This document shows, in pieces, positions 46,202 through 54,793 of a stretch of 64,000 nt of DNA. The stretch comes from Parasedimentitalea huanghaiensis (GTDB lineage Bacteria; Pseudomonadota; Alphaproteobacteria; Rhodobacterales; Rhodobacteraceae): NCBI RefSeq assembly GCF_009753675.1, contig NZ_WQLV01000002.1, forward strand, positions 641,127 to 705,126, given 5' to 3'. The notes below the pieces were generated by a model. The model searched no databases. It was not told where the DNA came from and saw nothing but the letters and a program-made list of their open reading frames with translations. The first letter of the stretch is position 1. Each line of letters begins with the position of its first letter. The position numbers and the translations under genes were made by a program.

Positions 46202-47377
46202 TCAGCCAGGTGACATTCCGCGTAGGCGCTCTGAGCGGCGGCGTAGCAGTTCAAGTGTGGCGAGCAGCAACACCGAAATACCTACTAGGATAGTCGCAAC
46301 CGCCAGAATTGTCGGCGAGATTTGTTCCCGTAGGCCGATAAACATCTGCCATGGAAGGGTTTTTTGACCAGCTGAGCCAACAAACAACACCACCACCACT
46401 TCATCAAATGAGGTGATAAAGGCAAACAGACCGCCGGAAATCACGCCCGGAAGGATCAACGGCATTTGTACCCGAAAGAATGTAGTAACCGGCCCAGCAC
46501 CCATATTGGCTGCAGCTCGTGTCAGCGAACGGTCAAAGCCCACCAGAGTTGCAGTAACCGTGATGATCACAAAGGGAATACCCAAAACAGCGTGAGCCAT
46601 GACCACACCCATATAGGTGCCTTGCAACCCAATCCGGCTGTAGAAGAAATACATCCCAGCAGCCGAAATGATCAATGGAACAATCATAGGCGAAATCAGA
46701 ACCGCCATGATTGCGCGCCGAAACGGTACATGAGGCTGACTAAGGCCAATTGCTGCCAATGTGCCAAAAGTGACCGAAAGCAGAGTTGCCATCGGCGCGA
46801 TTTTGACCGAATTCCACAGCGCGTTCTGCCAGTCCTGATTGCTGAAGAAGTCTTGATAATGTTTCAGCGAGAAGCCAGCAGGATCAAACCGAAGCATTTC
46901 TGGGGTGAAGGTGAAGAAATCCTGAGAGTTGAAGCTAAGCGGCATAACCACCAAGATCGGTGTGATCAGGAAGACAAAAATTACGCCACATATTACACGA
47001 AACGTATAGTACCACAGGACCTGACCAGAGGTCAGATAAGGCGCAAGGTGGGCGCGATAGCGCGAAGTTGCCAGCCAGAAGATGAACCATCCGGCAAACC
47101 ATCCGAAAAACACGCCAAGCACTGCAGCAGGTAGGCCCGCAGTCGCAAACCCTGCGACCACGAAAGCAGCGGCCAAAGCCCAACGGATTTGGTTTTCCTT
47201 GTTCGTCATCATGGTGAAAGCAAAGCCCAGCAGTGCCATCAGGACTGCGCCAACAAGCATTCCCATCGGACCTGAACCTTGAGACGTTCCGATAAACAGG
47301 CCAAAGAAGGCCCCTGACCCGGCGGCTACCGCAGCAACAAATCCGGGAGTTTGGTTTTCTACAGGTGTTAGAGCCAT
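46202..47377 (-). CDS. ABC transporter permease, PotC-like (polyamine/opine type)
   Basis: A 391-residue inner-membrane permease. The C-terminal 270 residues are a normal PotC/PotI-type permease with the EAA-like loop RAAANMGAGPVTTFFRVQMPLILPGV that docks the ATPase. The first 120 residues add four further hydrophobic segments (AAGSGAFFGLFIG, GMLVGAVLMALLGFAF, WALAAAFVVAGFATAGL and the next) not found in E. coli PotC. It is the last gene of a four-gene minus-strand unit; its start is five bases after the PotB-like stop. Confidence 0.88.
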   Translation of the reverse strand: MALTPVENQTPGFVAAVAAGSGAFFGLFIGTSQGSGPMGMLVGAVLMALLGFAFTMMTNKENQIRWALAAAFVVAGFATAGLPAAVLGVFFGWFAGWFIFWLATSRYRAHLAPYLTSGQVLWYYTFRVICGVIFVFLITPILVVMPLSFNSQDFFTFTPEMLRFDPAGFSLKHYQDFFSNQDWQNALWNSVKIAPMATLLSVTFGTLAAIGLSQPHVPFRRAIMAVLISPMIVPLIISAAGMYFFYSRIGLQGTYMGVVMAHAVLGIPFVIITVTATLVGFDRSLTRAAANMGAGPVTTFFRVQMPLILPGVISGGLFAFITSFDEVVVVLFVGSAGQKTLPWQMFIGLREQISPTILAVATILVGISVLLLATLELLRRRSERLRGMSPG

Positions 47378-47382
47378 CTGTT

Positions 47383-48654
47383 TTATCCCAGTTTCACATT
47401 GTCGATGCCGACAATTTTGTCATAGGCCCAGTACAGGACCAGAACCACCGCCAGCAGGATAGCACCCAACGCCGCAGCCAGACCCCAGTTGAGCGAGGAC
47501 GAGATGTGGAAGGCAATCCGGTTGGAAATGAAGACACCTTTGGTACCACCAACCAATTCGGGCGTGATGTAGTACCCGATGGAAAGGATGAACACGAGAA
47601 TCGAACCCGCACCAATGCCTGGAATGGACTGAGGGAAATAGACCCGCCAGAACGCTGTCCAGTTTGTCGCGCCAAGCGATTTGGCAGCTCGCAGGTAGGT
47701 TGGTTTGATCGTCTGCATCACCGAGTACATCGGCAGGATCATGAACGGCAACAAGATGTGGGTCATCGCCACGATTGTGCCGAACTGGTTATTGATCATG
47801 ACCAGGCGCGCATCATCCGCGACCAAGCCCAGCCAGACTAGTGTTTCGTTGATCACACCCTGCTGCTGCAACATCACTTTCCAAGCCGAGGTCCGCACCA
47901 AAAGCGAGGTCCAGAACGGAAGTAGGACAAGGATCATCAGTAAATTTGCACTACGGGCAGGCAGGTTTGCCAGTATCCAAGCAACGGGATAGGCTAGAAC
48001 GATACAGCTAATGGTAATGACCATCGACATGAACATCGTACGCTTGAATAGCAACCAATAGATCTGCTCATCCTCAGGGCGCCACTCAGGACCATCAGCC
48101 CCTTTTTGTAGATCAGCAGCGTTAAGGAAGTAGCCGTTTGTGAACTTGGGCGAGTAAGTCTGAATGGTGCGCCAAACGTCTGGATCGCCCCAACCTTTGT
48201 GGATTTTTAAAAATTGTTCCTTAAATGGGCCGTCATTTTCGACATCCCATTTTTTGACCTTACGCCCTGCTTTACGGAACAACGACGAGATCCCCGGTGT
48301 TTCATAATTCAGGCGCGAGCCAACGCGTGTGTGCAGTTTAGCTTCTGCAGCGATCTGTAGATCCGCTGCCAAAGCGGTAAAAACTTCTTCGCCGGGGGCT
48401 TCGCCACTGTTGGCGTCCCAGTCCCTAAGTGCCACAACTGTGCGCGGCAATGTCTTAGAAACAATGTCGTTCTCAACCGACCGGAACAGCATGTCCCCAA
48501 TCGGCATAATGAAAGTCAGCATAACAAACAGTAGCAGAGGTGCGATCAGCAACAATGCGCGGATTTTCTGTCGCCGCAGTGCGCGGGCCAAGCTGCGCTT
48601 CAGCGGTGTGCCATCAGCAGCCAGAACCGAACCGTTTTGAGTGGTGTCGCTCAT
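47383..48654 (-). CDS. ABC transporter permease, PotB-like, with large periplasmic insert
   Basis: A 423-residue permease. Membrane helix 1 is near residues 33-53 (LLLIAPLLLFVMLTFIMP). About 150 polar residues then lie before helix 2 (near 205), where E. coli PotB has only a short loop. The EAA motif is RAAKSLGATNWTAFWRVYFPQSIPGI. The rest is a normal PotB/PotH core. The insert may interact with the binding protein in the periplasm. It is the third gene of the unit after the ATPase and the binding protein. Confidence 0.88.
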   Translation of the reverse strand: MSDTTQNGSVLAADGTPLKRSLARALRRQKIRALLLIAPLLLFVMLTFIMPIGDMLFRSVENDIVSKTLPRTVVALRDWDANSGEAPGEEVFTALAADLQIAAEAKLHTRVGSRLNYETPGISSLFRKAGRKVKKWDVENDGPFKEQFLKIHKGWGDPDVWRTIQTYSPKFTNGYFLNAADLQKGADGPEWRPEDEQIYWLLFKRTMFMSMVITISCIVLAYPVAWILANLPARSANLLMILVLLPFWTSLLVRTSAWKVMLQQQGVINETLVWLGLVADDARLVMINNQFGTIVAMTHILLPFMILPMYSVMQTIKPTYLRAAKSLGATNWTAFWRVYFPQSIPGIGAGSILVFILSIGYYITPELVGGTKGVFISNRIAFHISSSLNWGLAAALGAILLAVVLVLYWAYDKIVGIDNVKLG

Positions 48655-48687
48655 GTCGGGGTCCCCGTCGGTTTTTTTTGGTGGGGA

Positions 48688-48716
48688 GGGGCCTACCTAC
48701 CGTGCAGGCACGCCCC
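48688..48716 (-). other. Intercistronic stem-loop after the binding-protein gene
   Basis: GGGGC/GCCCC arms with a further imperfect stem and a seven-base loop, between the binding-protein stop (48742) and the permease start (48654). On the minus strand it is followed by A-rich rather than T-rich sequence, so it is more likely an RNA-stabilising hairpin that keeps binding-protein mRNA more abundant than permease mRNA. Confidence 0.5.
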
Positions 48717-48741
48717 GTCCCGATGTCAACTCAAGTGGAAA

Positions 48742-49845
48742 TTACTTGGCCAACCATGCCTGGAATTTCGCATCCAGATCGTCACGGTTGTCTGCCCACC
48801 ATTCGTAGTCATAGGTGTGCACGTTAGTCGCGTTTGCTGGATCTGTTGGCATGTGCGGCGCCATTTCGATGCCCAGTTCCGCGTGCTTACCAACCAGTGG
48901 TGCCGAAGAAGCACGAGCCGGACCGTACGAGATGTACTTGGCCTGGTCAGCCAAACGCTGAGTGTCTGTTGCGTAGTTGAGGTAGTGCAGAGCACGAGCT
49001 TTACGCTCAGGGCTAAGACCTGCTGGAATGATCCAACCGTCCAAGTCAAACGACTGCATGTCCCACAGCATTCCGATTGGCTGATCCTGCTCAGCAATTG
49101 CCGAGAACAGACGACCGTTGAAGGTCGAACCCATTACAACTTCGCCGTCAGCCAAAAGCTGTGGAGTTTCTGCGCCAGCAGTCCACCAGACAACCTGGTC
49201 TTTGATGGTGTCGAGCTTGGCCAGGCCACGGGCAACACCTTCTTTGGTACCCAGAACGTCATAAAGATCGTCTTTGGCAACGCCGTCGCAGTACAGGGCC
49301 CATTCCATGTTATCGATTGGGCGCTTTTGCAGCGAACGCTTACCTGGATAAGCTTCGAGGTCAAAAATGGCACAAACCGAAGTTGGAGCAGTGTCACCAA
49401 CCAAATCGGTGCGGTAACCGAACGTGGTCGAATACACGATCTGAGGAACGAAACACTCGGAAACGATCAGGTCGCCAAAGTCTTCGGAGGCTGGGGTTCC
49501 ATCAGGTGCAGCAGCCAGGACTTCGTCGTGGTCGATTTCATCAGCAAGACCTTCGTCACACAGACGCATCGCATCTGATGCAACAACATCAACAACATCC
49601 CAAGTAACATTGCCAGCTTCGTTCATCGCACGAATTTTGGCCACAGCTTCTGCTGAGCTTTCATCGTTGATGATCTTTACGCCAGTTTCAGCGGAATAGG
49701 GGTCATGATAAGCGTTTTTCTGTGACGCGGAATAAGAACCGCCCCAAGATACGATGGTCAGTTCATTGGCCATGTCTTCGGCCATTGCCATCGGCGCGCA
49801 AAGCGCGGTCGATGCCACTAGGGCAGACAGTTTGGTGAGTTTCAT
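48742..49845 (-). CDS. Periplasmic polyamine-type substrate-binding protein (PotD-like)
   Basis: A 367-residue exported binding protein. A signal peptide (MKLTKLSALVASTALCAPMAMA) precedes a PotD/PotF fold starting ELTIVSWGGSYSASQ. Segments typical of the SBP_8 group are NVTWDVVDVVASDAMRLCDEGL and GSTFNGRLFSAI. The start at 49845 has AAGGAGAG nine bases upstream. It belongs to the unit ATPase, binding protein, PotB-like, PotC-like. The ligand (putrescine, spermidine or another cationic amine/opine) is not shown by sequence alone. Confidence 0.9.
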   Translation of the reverse strand: MKLTKLSALVASTALCAPMAMAEDMANELTIVSWGGSYSASQKNAYHDPYSAETGVKIINDESSAEAVAKIRAMNEAGNVTWDVVDVVASDAMRLCDEGLADEIDHDEVLAAAPDGTPASEDFGDLIVSECFVPQIVYSTTFGYRTDLVGDTAPTSVCAIFDLEAYPGKRSLQKRPIDNMEWALYCDGVAKDDLYDVLGTKEGVARGLAKLDTIKDQVVWWTAGAETPQLLADGEVVMGSTFNGRLFSAIAEQDQPIGMLWDMQSFDLDGWIIPAGLSPERKARALHYLNYATDTQRLADQAKYISYGPARASSAPLVGKHAELGIEMAPHMPTDPANATNVHTYDYEWWADNRDDLDAKFQAWLAK

Positions 49846-49927
49846 TTGGACTCTCTCCTTGTTAAATCTTGTTCGTATATTTATTGGCTCCCGGTCGTTG
49901 TTCGCCGGGAGTTCAGCCATTTCTGGA

Positions 49928-51028
49928 TTAAGCGTCCAGTGCACGGCAATCTTCAGCCAGCCAACCAATTTCTATCTCTTGGCCGGGAGTCAGACGCACT
50001 TGATCAGGTGCGTTTCGGGTTTTGACAAAGAAGTCGTCTTTGCCTGCAACCCGCAAGCGGGTACGGAAGATGTCGCCCATGTAAATGAACTCCATCACCT
50101 CCGCTTTGAGAGTATGGGCGCCTTCTGGCATCCGCTCTTTATTGAACTCGACACGTTCAGGTCGGATGGAAACACGGGTACGTTCGCCGGGTTGGGAAAC
50201 ATTGACCGGCTTCGCGTCGATCAGATCACCGTTATCCAGCTGGACCAGGGCAACGCCGCCGTTGATCTCTTTCACCACACCTTCGAGAGTGTTATTCTCA
50301 CCAATAAACTGAGCAACAAAGCTATTCTGAGGCTCTTCGTACAGTTTATCTGGTGGAGCCAGTTGCTGGATGCGGCCATCTTCAAACACAGCAACCCGAT
50401 CTGACATCGTCAGCGCTTCGGTTTGGTCGTGGGTCACATAAACCACGGTAATCCCCAGACGATGCGCAAGGTGGGTGATTTCAAACTGCATTTTTTCGCG
50501 CAGCTGCTTGTCCAGTGCGCCCAGCGGTTCATCCATCAAAACCAATTCAGGTTCAAAAACCAGTGCACGCGCAAGTGCGATCCGCTGTTGCTGACCACCA
50601 GACAGTTGGGCCGGACGGCGGCCGCCAAAGGCGCCCATTTCAACCATATCCAATGCCCGCATCACTTTTTCTTCGCGCTCGGACTTGCCCATTTTGCGCA
50701 CTTCCAGAGGAAAGCTAAGGTTCTCTGCAATGGTCATGTGAGGAAACAAGGCGTAGTTTTGGAACACCATGCCAATACCGCGCTTGTGCGGTGGGATGTT
50801 GTTGATTGAAGTACCGCCCAGACGAATATCGCCATGAGTAGCAGTTTCAAAACCAGCAAGCATCATCAGGCAAGTCGTTTTGCCCGAACCTGATGGCCCA
50901 AGCATTGTTAAAAATTCGCCCTTGGGCATGGATAAATTAAGATCTTTAACGACAAGATTCTCGCCGTCGTAACTCTTTTGGACACGTTCGAACTCTACGA
51001 ACGCATCATGGTTTGACGCATCAGCCAA
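49928..51028 (-). CDS. ABC transporter ATPase, PotA-like
   Basis: A 366-residue ATPase. Walker A GPSGSGKTT, Q-loop FQNYALFPHMT, signature LSGGQQQR, Walker B LVLMDEPLGALD and switch His THDQTEA are all present. The C-terminal TOBE domain follows (about 260-366). The start chosen is a TTG at 51028 (MADASNHDAFVEFERV) because AGGGAG lies six bases upstream and the family core starts right after it. An ATG at 51094 would add 22 residues of non-family sequence and has only a weak CAGG. It is the first gene of the four-gene unit. Confidence 0.9.
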   Translation of the reverse strand: MADASNHDAFVEFERVQKSYDGENLVVKDLNLSMPKGEFLTMLGPSGSGKTTCLMMLAGFETATHGDIRLGGTSINNIPPHKRGIGMVFQNYALFPHMTIAENLSFPLEVRKMGKSEREEKVMRALDMVEMGAFGGRRPAQLSGGQQQRIALARALVFEPELVLMDEPLGALDKQLREKMQFEITHLAHRLGITVVYVTHDQTEALTMSDRVAVFEDGRIQQLAPPDKLYEEPQNSFVAQFIGENNTLEGVVKEINGGVALVQLDNGDLIDAKPVNVSQPGERTRVSIRPERVEFNKERMPEGAHTLKAEVMEFIYMGDIFRTRLRVAGKDDFFVKTRNAPDQVRLTPGQEIEIGWLAEDCRALDA

Positions 51029-51250
51029 ATCACACTCCCTGGTTTTTACGGTCCGGCAGATTGGCTCTGCACTTGTCGTATTATATGTAAACATACCTGT
51101 TCATTGGTATGCAACCGGATGATCCGATTATTATTTTAGGTACCACGTAGCTTTGCATTGCCCCGATAGCGCCTGAATTCTCTATGTTTGCGCCCTTTTT
51201 TCAAAATGAACAATTGAATTTTTGCGTGACCATACCAACGAGGCGACAAA

Positions 51251-51290
51251 CGCCCTCCATTCGAGAAACAAAATGAAGGGCGCTTATTTT
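51251..51290. terminator. Hairpin between the ABC operon promoter and the aminotransferase 3' end
   Basis: CGCCCTCCATT and AATGAAGGGCG arms (51251-51261, 51272-51282) with one mismatch. Plus-strand T-run TTATTTTTT follows; on the minus strand the follow-up is TTTG. It lies 44 bases beyond the aminotransferase stop, so its probable job is to end that minus-strand transcript. Confidence 0.7.
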
Positions 51291-51325
51291 TTGCTCACGG
51301 TAGAAAAACTCAATGCGAACGGCTT

Positions 51326-52717
51326 TTAGCCAGCGCTAAGCAGATCTCGCTTTTGCAACTCAGCGTAACATTCATCCAGCGCCTTACGAGCGCGAGAAAT
51401 CAACATGTCAATTTCTGCAGGAGTGATCACCAACGGTGGCGAGATGATCATTCTGTCACCGACATGACGCATCACCAGATTGTTGGCAAAGCATCGCTCA
51501 CGACATATGAACCCAGCAGTACCAGCTTCGGCAAAGGGAGCGCGGCTATCTTTGTTCGGAACCAGAGCGATGGAACCCATCATCCCAACTATTTTCGCTT
51601 CACCGACCAATGGGTGGTCAGTTAGAGCTTCCCACTTTTCCTTGAGGTAAGGCGCCGCCACGTCGCGTACATGGTCAACAATGCCCTCCTCTTCCAGTAT
51701 ACGCAGGTTTTCCAGTGCAACTGCTGCTGCAACCGGATGACCCGAATAGGTGTATCCGTGGTTGAATTCACCAGCACCAATGACTGCTGCAACGTCATCA
51801 CTGACAACTGAACCTCCAATTGGCGCATAGCCCGAGCTAAGCCCTTTCGCGATGGTCATGATGTCGGGACGGATGCCCATTGTCTGGCACCCAAACCAGT
51901 TGCCTGTACGGCCAAATCCGCAAATCACCTCATCCGCAATCAACAGGATCTCATACTTATCGCAGATCCGTTGAATTTCCGGCCAATAGCTGGCGGGCGG
52001 TACAATTACTCCGCCAGCACCTTGTACGGGCTCTGCTATGAAGGCAGCGACGCGCTCCTCGCCCAACTCCAGAATCGCCTTTTCGAGCTCTTGGGCACGC
52101 AGCAAACCGAACTCTTCGGGATCCATATCCCCCCCTTCGGCCCACCAATGCGGCTGTTCGATGTGGTGGATATCCGGGATCGGAAGTCCACCCTGCGCAT
52201 GCATGCCACTCATGCCGCCCAATGAACCACTGCCTACGGACGAGCCGTGGTACGCGTTATTGCGGCTGATGATGACTGACTTGGTTGGCTTGCCCTTTTC
52301 CGCCCAGTAGTGGCGCACCATGCGGATATTGGTGTCATTTGCTTCAGAACCGGAGCCAGCAAAAAAGACGTGGTTCAAATCACCGGGCGCCAGTTCGGCA
52401 ATTTTTGCGGCTAACGCAATCACCGGCGCATGGGTGGTCATGAAAAAGGTATTATAATAAGGCAGTTCGCGCATCTGACGTGCCGCGACATCAGCCAACT
52501 CATCACGGCCATAGCCGATGTTCACACACCAAAGGCCGGCCATTGCGTCGAGGATCTCATTACCTTCACTATCGGTCAGGGTGATGCCGCTCGCACGGGT
52601 AATGACGCGCGCACCCTTATCGGCCAGCTCGGCGTTGGCTGTAAACGGGTGCATATGGTGAGCCGCATCCAAGGCCTGCAGTTCGGCGGTGGGCAAATGA
52701 TTGGTGATTGCGTTCAT
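51326..52717 (-). CDS. spuC: Putrescine--pyruvate aminotransferase (SpuC-like omega-transaminase)
   Basis: A 463-residue class III PLP aminotransferase. The PLP lysine is Lys291 in TIAKGLSSGYAPIGG; Asp262 of ADEVICGFGRTG binds the pyridine nitrogen. GLWCVNIGYGRDEL, FFAGSGSEANDTN and FTYSGHP-type segments match Pseudomonas SpuC closely over most of the length (recalled sequence). SpuC moves the amino group of putrescine to pyruvate, giving 4-aminobutanal. Flanking polyamine transporters support this role. Related enzymes act on other omega-amines, so the substrate is not certain. Confidence 0.87.
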   Translation of the reverse strand: MNAITNHLPTAELQALDAAHHMHPFTANAELADKGARVITRASGITLTDSEGNEILDAMAGLWCVNIGYGRDELADVAARQMRELPYYNTFFMTTHAPVIALAAKIAELAPGDLNHVFFAGSGSEANDTNIRMVRHYWAEKGKPTKSVIISRNNAYHGSSVGSGSLGGMSGMHAQGGLPIPDIHHIEQPHWWAEGGDMDPEEFGLLRAQELEKAILELGEERVAAFIAEPVQGAGGVIVPPASYWPEIQRICDKYEILLIADEVICGFGRTGNWFGCQTMGIRPDIMTIAKGLSSGYAPIGGSVVSDDVAAVIGAGEFNHGYTYSGHPVAAAVALENLRILEEEGIVDHVRDVAAPYLKEKWEALTDHPLVGEAKIVGMMGSIALVPNKDSRAPFAEAGTAGFICRERCFANNLVMRHVGDRMIISPPLVITPAEIDMLISRARKALDECYAELQKRDLLSAG

Positions 52718-52754
52718 CAGATGAACTCCTATTTCAGAGACTGCCCCAAGAATA

Positions 52755-52763
52755 TGATCAAAT
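52755..52763. promoter_or_regulatory. TGATCAAAT motif upstream of spuC-like gene
   Basis: TGATCAAAT lies 38 bases before the aminotransferase start. The same nine bases recur at 53556-53564 before the divergent binding-protein gene, on either side of the GntR gene. It could be the operator of that regulator. Confidence 0.35.
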
Positions 52764-52781
52764 TATCCAGAGTCAATCGAA

Positions 52782-53468
52782 TCAGTTACCTTCATCCAGA
52801 CCCAGACTCACCTGCTCCATGCCCTGCGCAACGTCACGTCCCATCGCCAAAGCTGCCAATTCAGAATCTGCCTTTCGTAATGCTTCAAGAATGTCCTTGT
52901 GTCGGTCTGGGAAACTCTGGGTTCCGAAGCGTCCGCAAACCACGCGGAGAGACGGCCCAAATCGAAGCCAAAGTCGATCCGCTAGGTCCGTCAGGACTGG
53001 GGCATCCGCATGGCTATAGAGTACAGTATGGAAGCGATAGTTTTGGGCTAGATAACCCGCCACATCTCCCGTCGAAATAGCCCGATCCAGCGCATCATCT
53101 ATCGCCTGTAGCTCTAGTATATCTTCAGATGATACACGTGAGGTGGCGCGGCGTGCAATCTCACATTCTATTGTTTTTCTTGCATATTTTAACTCGTCTA
53201 TATCGCTGGCACATAGGATCGGAACTGATACACGGCGATTGCCTTGAAAGACCAATGCACCATCTGAAATCAACCTTCTGATCGCCTCACGGACCGGCGT
53301 CATTCCAACGTTCAGAGATCCTGTCAAACCCTGGATTGTGACGGCCTGACCGGGTGCAAAATCACCAAACAGAATCTGCTTACGCAATGTTTGATAAACT
53401 GTCTCATGTGCGGGGGCTTTGGCCCCACTACCCGACGCCTCTGAGGGCTGACTATTGGGTGGTCTCAC
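52782..53468 (-). CDS. GntR-family regulator (FCD subfamily) of the polyamine region
   Basis: A 228-residue regulator. A 25-residue polar N-terminus precedes the winged helix-turn-helix (TIQGLTGSLNVGMTPVREAIRRLISDGALV). The FCD domain has RKTIECEIARRATSRV, NYRFHTVLYSHAD and DRHKDILEALRKAD, with metal-site His and Asp positions kept. It starts with GTG at 53468, with AAGGAA upstream. It sits between the aminotransferase (downstream, same strand) and the divergent second ABC operon, so it is the likely local regulator. Confidence 0.88.
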   Translation of the reverse strand: MRPPNSQPSEASGSGAKAPAHETVYQTLRKQILFGDFAPGQAVTIQGLTGSLNVGMTPVREAIRRLISDGALVFQGNRRVSVPILCASDIDELKYARKTIECEIARRATSRVSSEDILELQAIDDALDRAISTGDVAGYLAQNYRFHTVLYSHADAPVLTDLADRLWLRFGPSLRVVCGRFGTQSFPDRHKDILEALRKADSELAALAMGRDVAQGMEQVSLGLDEGN

Positions 53469-53555
53469 AGTAGCGTTTCCTTCTCAATTTTGACCAGCTT
53501 GCGCGAAATTGCCGGTAGTGGAAACATAAACACTATTGCCGAAAGAGGCAAAACT

Positions 53556-53564
53556 TGATCAAAT
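53556..53564. promoter_or_regulatory. TGATCAAAT motif upstream of the second binding-protein gene
   Basis: Same nine bases as 52755-52763, here inside the palindrome TTGATCAA, 44 bases before the PotF-like start. A TGCC/GGCA inverted repeat lies just upstream (53537-53550). Confidence 0.35.
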
Positions 53565-53608
53565 CCTTCCAGCCGGATCGCAAAACCGGCACGCACAGGG
53601 AGATACTC

Positions 53609-54694
53609 ATGACACTCAAAACGATGACATTGACCGCCATCGTCGCTCTGAGCAGCGCTGCTGCCACCGCCGAAGAGGTCCGCGTTTACAACTGGTCCGA
53701 CTATATCGACGAAGAGTTGTTGACCAAGTTTGAAGCAGAAACAGGCATCAAGCTGATTTATGACGTGTTCGACAGTAACGAGGTGCTAGAGACCAAAATG
53801 CTTGCGGGCGGCTCCGGTTATGATGTTGTAGTGCCATCTGGCACGTTCCTACAGCGTCAAATCATCGCCGGCGCGTTCCAACCGCTTGATATGGCCAAAC
53901 TGTCAAACTCTGAAAACATGTGGGATGTAATCGAAAAACGCACTGCCCAATACGACCCCGACAATGCACATTCGATCAACTACATGTGGGGCACCACCGG
54001 CATCGGCATCAACACAGCCAAGGTAGCAGAAGCCCTGGGTGATGACGCGCCGGTTGGGTCGCTATCGTTAGTATTCGATCCGGCAAATATGGAAAAGCTG
54101 GCGAATTGCGGCGTGCATTTTCTGGACGCTCCATCCGAAATCATTCCGGCCGCTCTAGCTTACATCGGTGAAGACCCCGACAGCCAGGACCCGGATGTAA
54201 TTGCCAAAGCCGAACCCGTTCTATCGGCAATACGTCCCTATGTACAAAAATTCCACAGCTCGGAATACATCAATGCTCTGGCCAATGGCGACATCTGTGT
54301 AGCGATCGGCTGGTCTGGTGACATCCTTCAGGCTCGTGATCGTGCTGCCGAGGCCGATAATGGGGTCGAGATTGCCTATAATGCCCCCAGTGAAGGCGCA
54401 CTAATGTGGTTTGACCAAATGGCCATTCCCGTGGACGCACCTAACCCCGAAGCAGCCCACAAGTTCCTGAACTTTATCATGGACGCAGGTAACATGGCTG
54501 CTGCATCCAACTACGTCTATTACGCCAACGGCAACAAGGCGAGCCAACCGATGCTGGAGGAAGACGTGATCGGTGATCCAGCTATCTATCCAGACGAAGC
54601 GACGTTGCAGAACCTGTACACCACCCGCCCCTACCCGGTCAAAGTACAGCGCAAAGTCACTCGCATGTGGACCAAGATCAAATCCGGCATCTAA
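53609..54694 (+). CDS. Periplasmic polyamine-binding protein (PotF/SpuD-like)
   Basis: A 361-residue exported binding protein. A signal peptide (MTLKTMTLTAIVALSSAAATA) is followed by EEVRVYNWSDYIDEELL, the classic start of PotF/SpuD proteins. Later segments (LAGGSGYDVVVPSG, WGTTGIGIN, IGWSGDILQARDRA) contain conserved amine-pocket residues such as the Trp and Asp positions. The start at 53609 has AGGGAG nine bases upstream. The gene is followed by a strong stem-loop and then the ATPase, two permeases and an FAD oxidase on the same strand. Confidence 0.93.
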   Translation: MTLKTMTLTAIVALSSAAATAEEVRVYNWSDYIDEELLTKFEAETGIKLIYDVFDSNEVLETKMLAGGSGYDVVVPSGTFLQRQIIAGAFQPLDMAKLSNSENMWDVIEKRTAQYDPDNAHSINYMWGTTGIGINTAKVAEALGDDAPVGSLSLVFDPANMEKLANCGVHFLDAPSEIIPAALAYIGEDPDSQDPDVIAKAEPVLSAIRPYVQKFHSSEYINALANGDICVAIGWSGDILQARDRAAEADNGVEIAYNAPSEGALMWFDQMAIPVDAPNPEAAHKFLNFIMDAGNMAAASNYVYYANGNKASQPMLEEDVIGDPAIYPDEATLQNLYTTRPYPVKVQRKVTRMWTKIKSGI

Positions 54695-54710
54695 TTCGGA
54701 TTGCAAAATA

Positions 54711-54738
54711 CGGCAGGGCACTTTTTTGTGCCCTGCCG
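54711..54738 (+). other. Strong intercistronic stem-loop after the PotF-like gene
   Basis: Perfect 11-base stem CGGCAGGGCAC/GTGCCCTGCCG with loop TTTTTT, 17 bases past the stop. There is no T-run after it, so transcription probably continues into the ATPase gene. It likely protects the binding-protein mRNA from 3' decay. Confidence 0.65.
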
Positions 54739-54793
54739 CACTAACTGCACCAAATAATGCGCAGGATTCTGTGCGCGCAGGAAGGGACCTGGC

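Noticed and set aside
46466..47134. 222-codon plus-strand open frame opposite the PotC-like permease
   Set aside because: It is the antisense shadow of a membrane-protein gene; composition is Arg/His/Gln-rich and no domain is visible.
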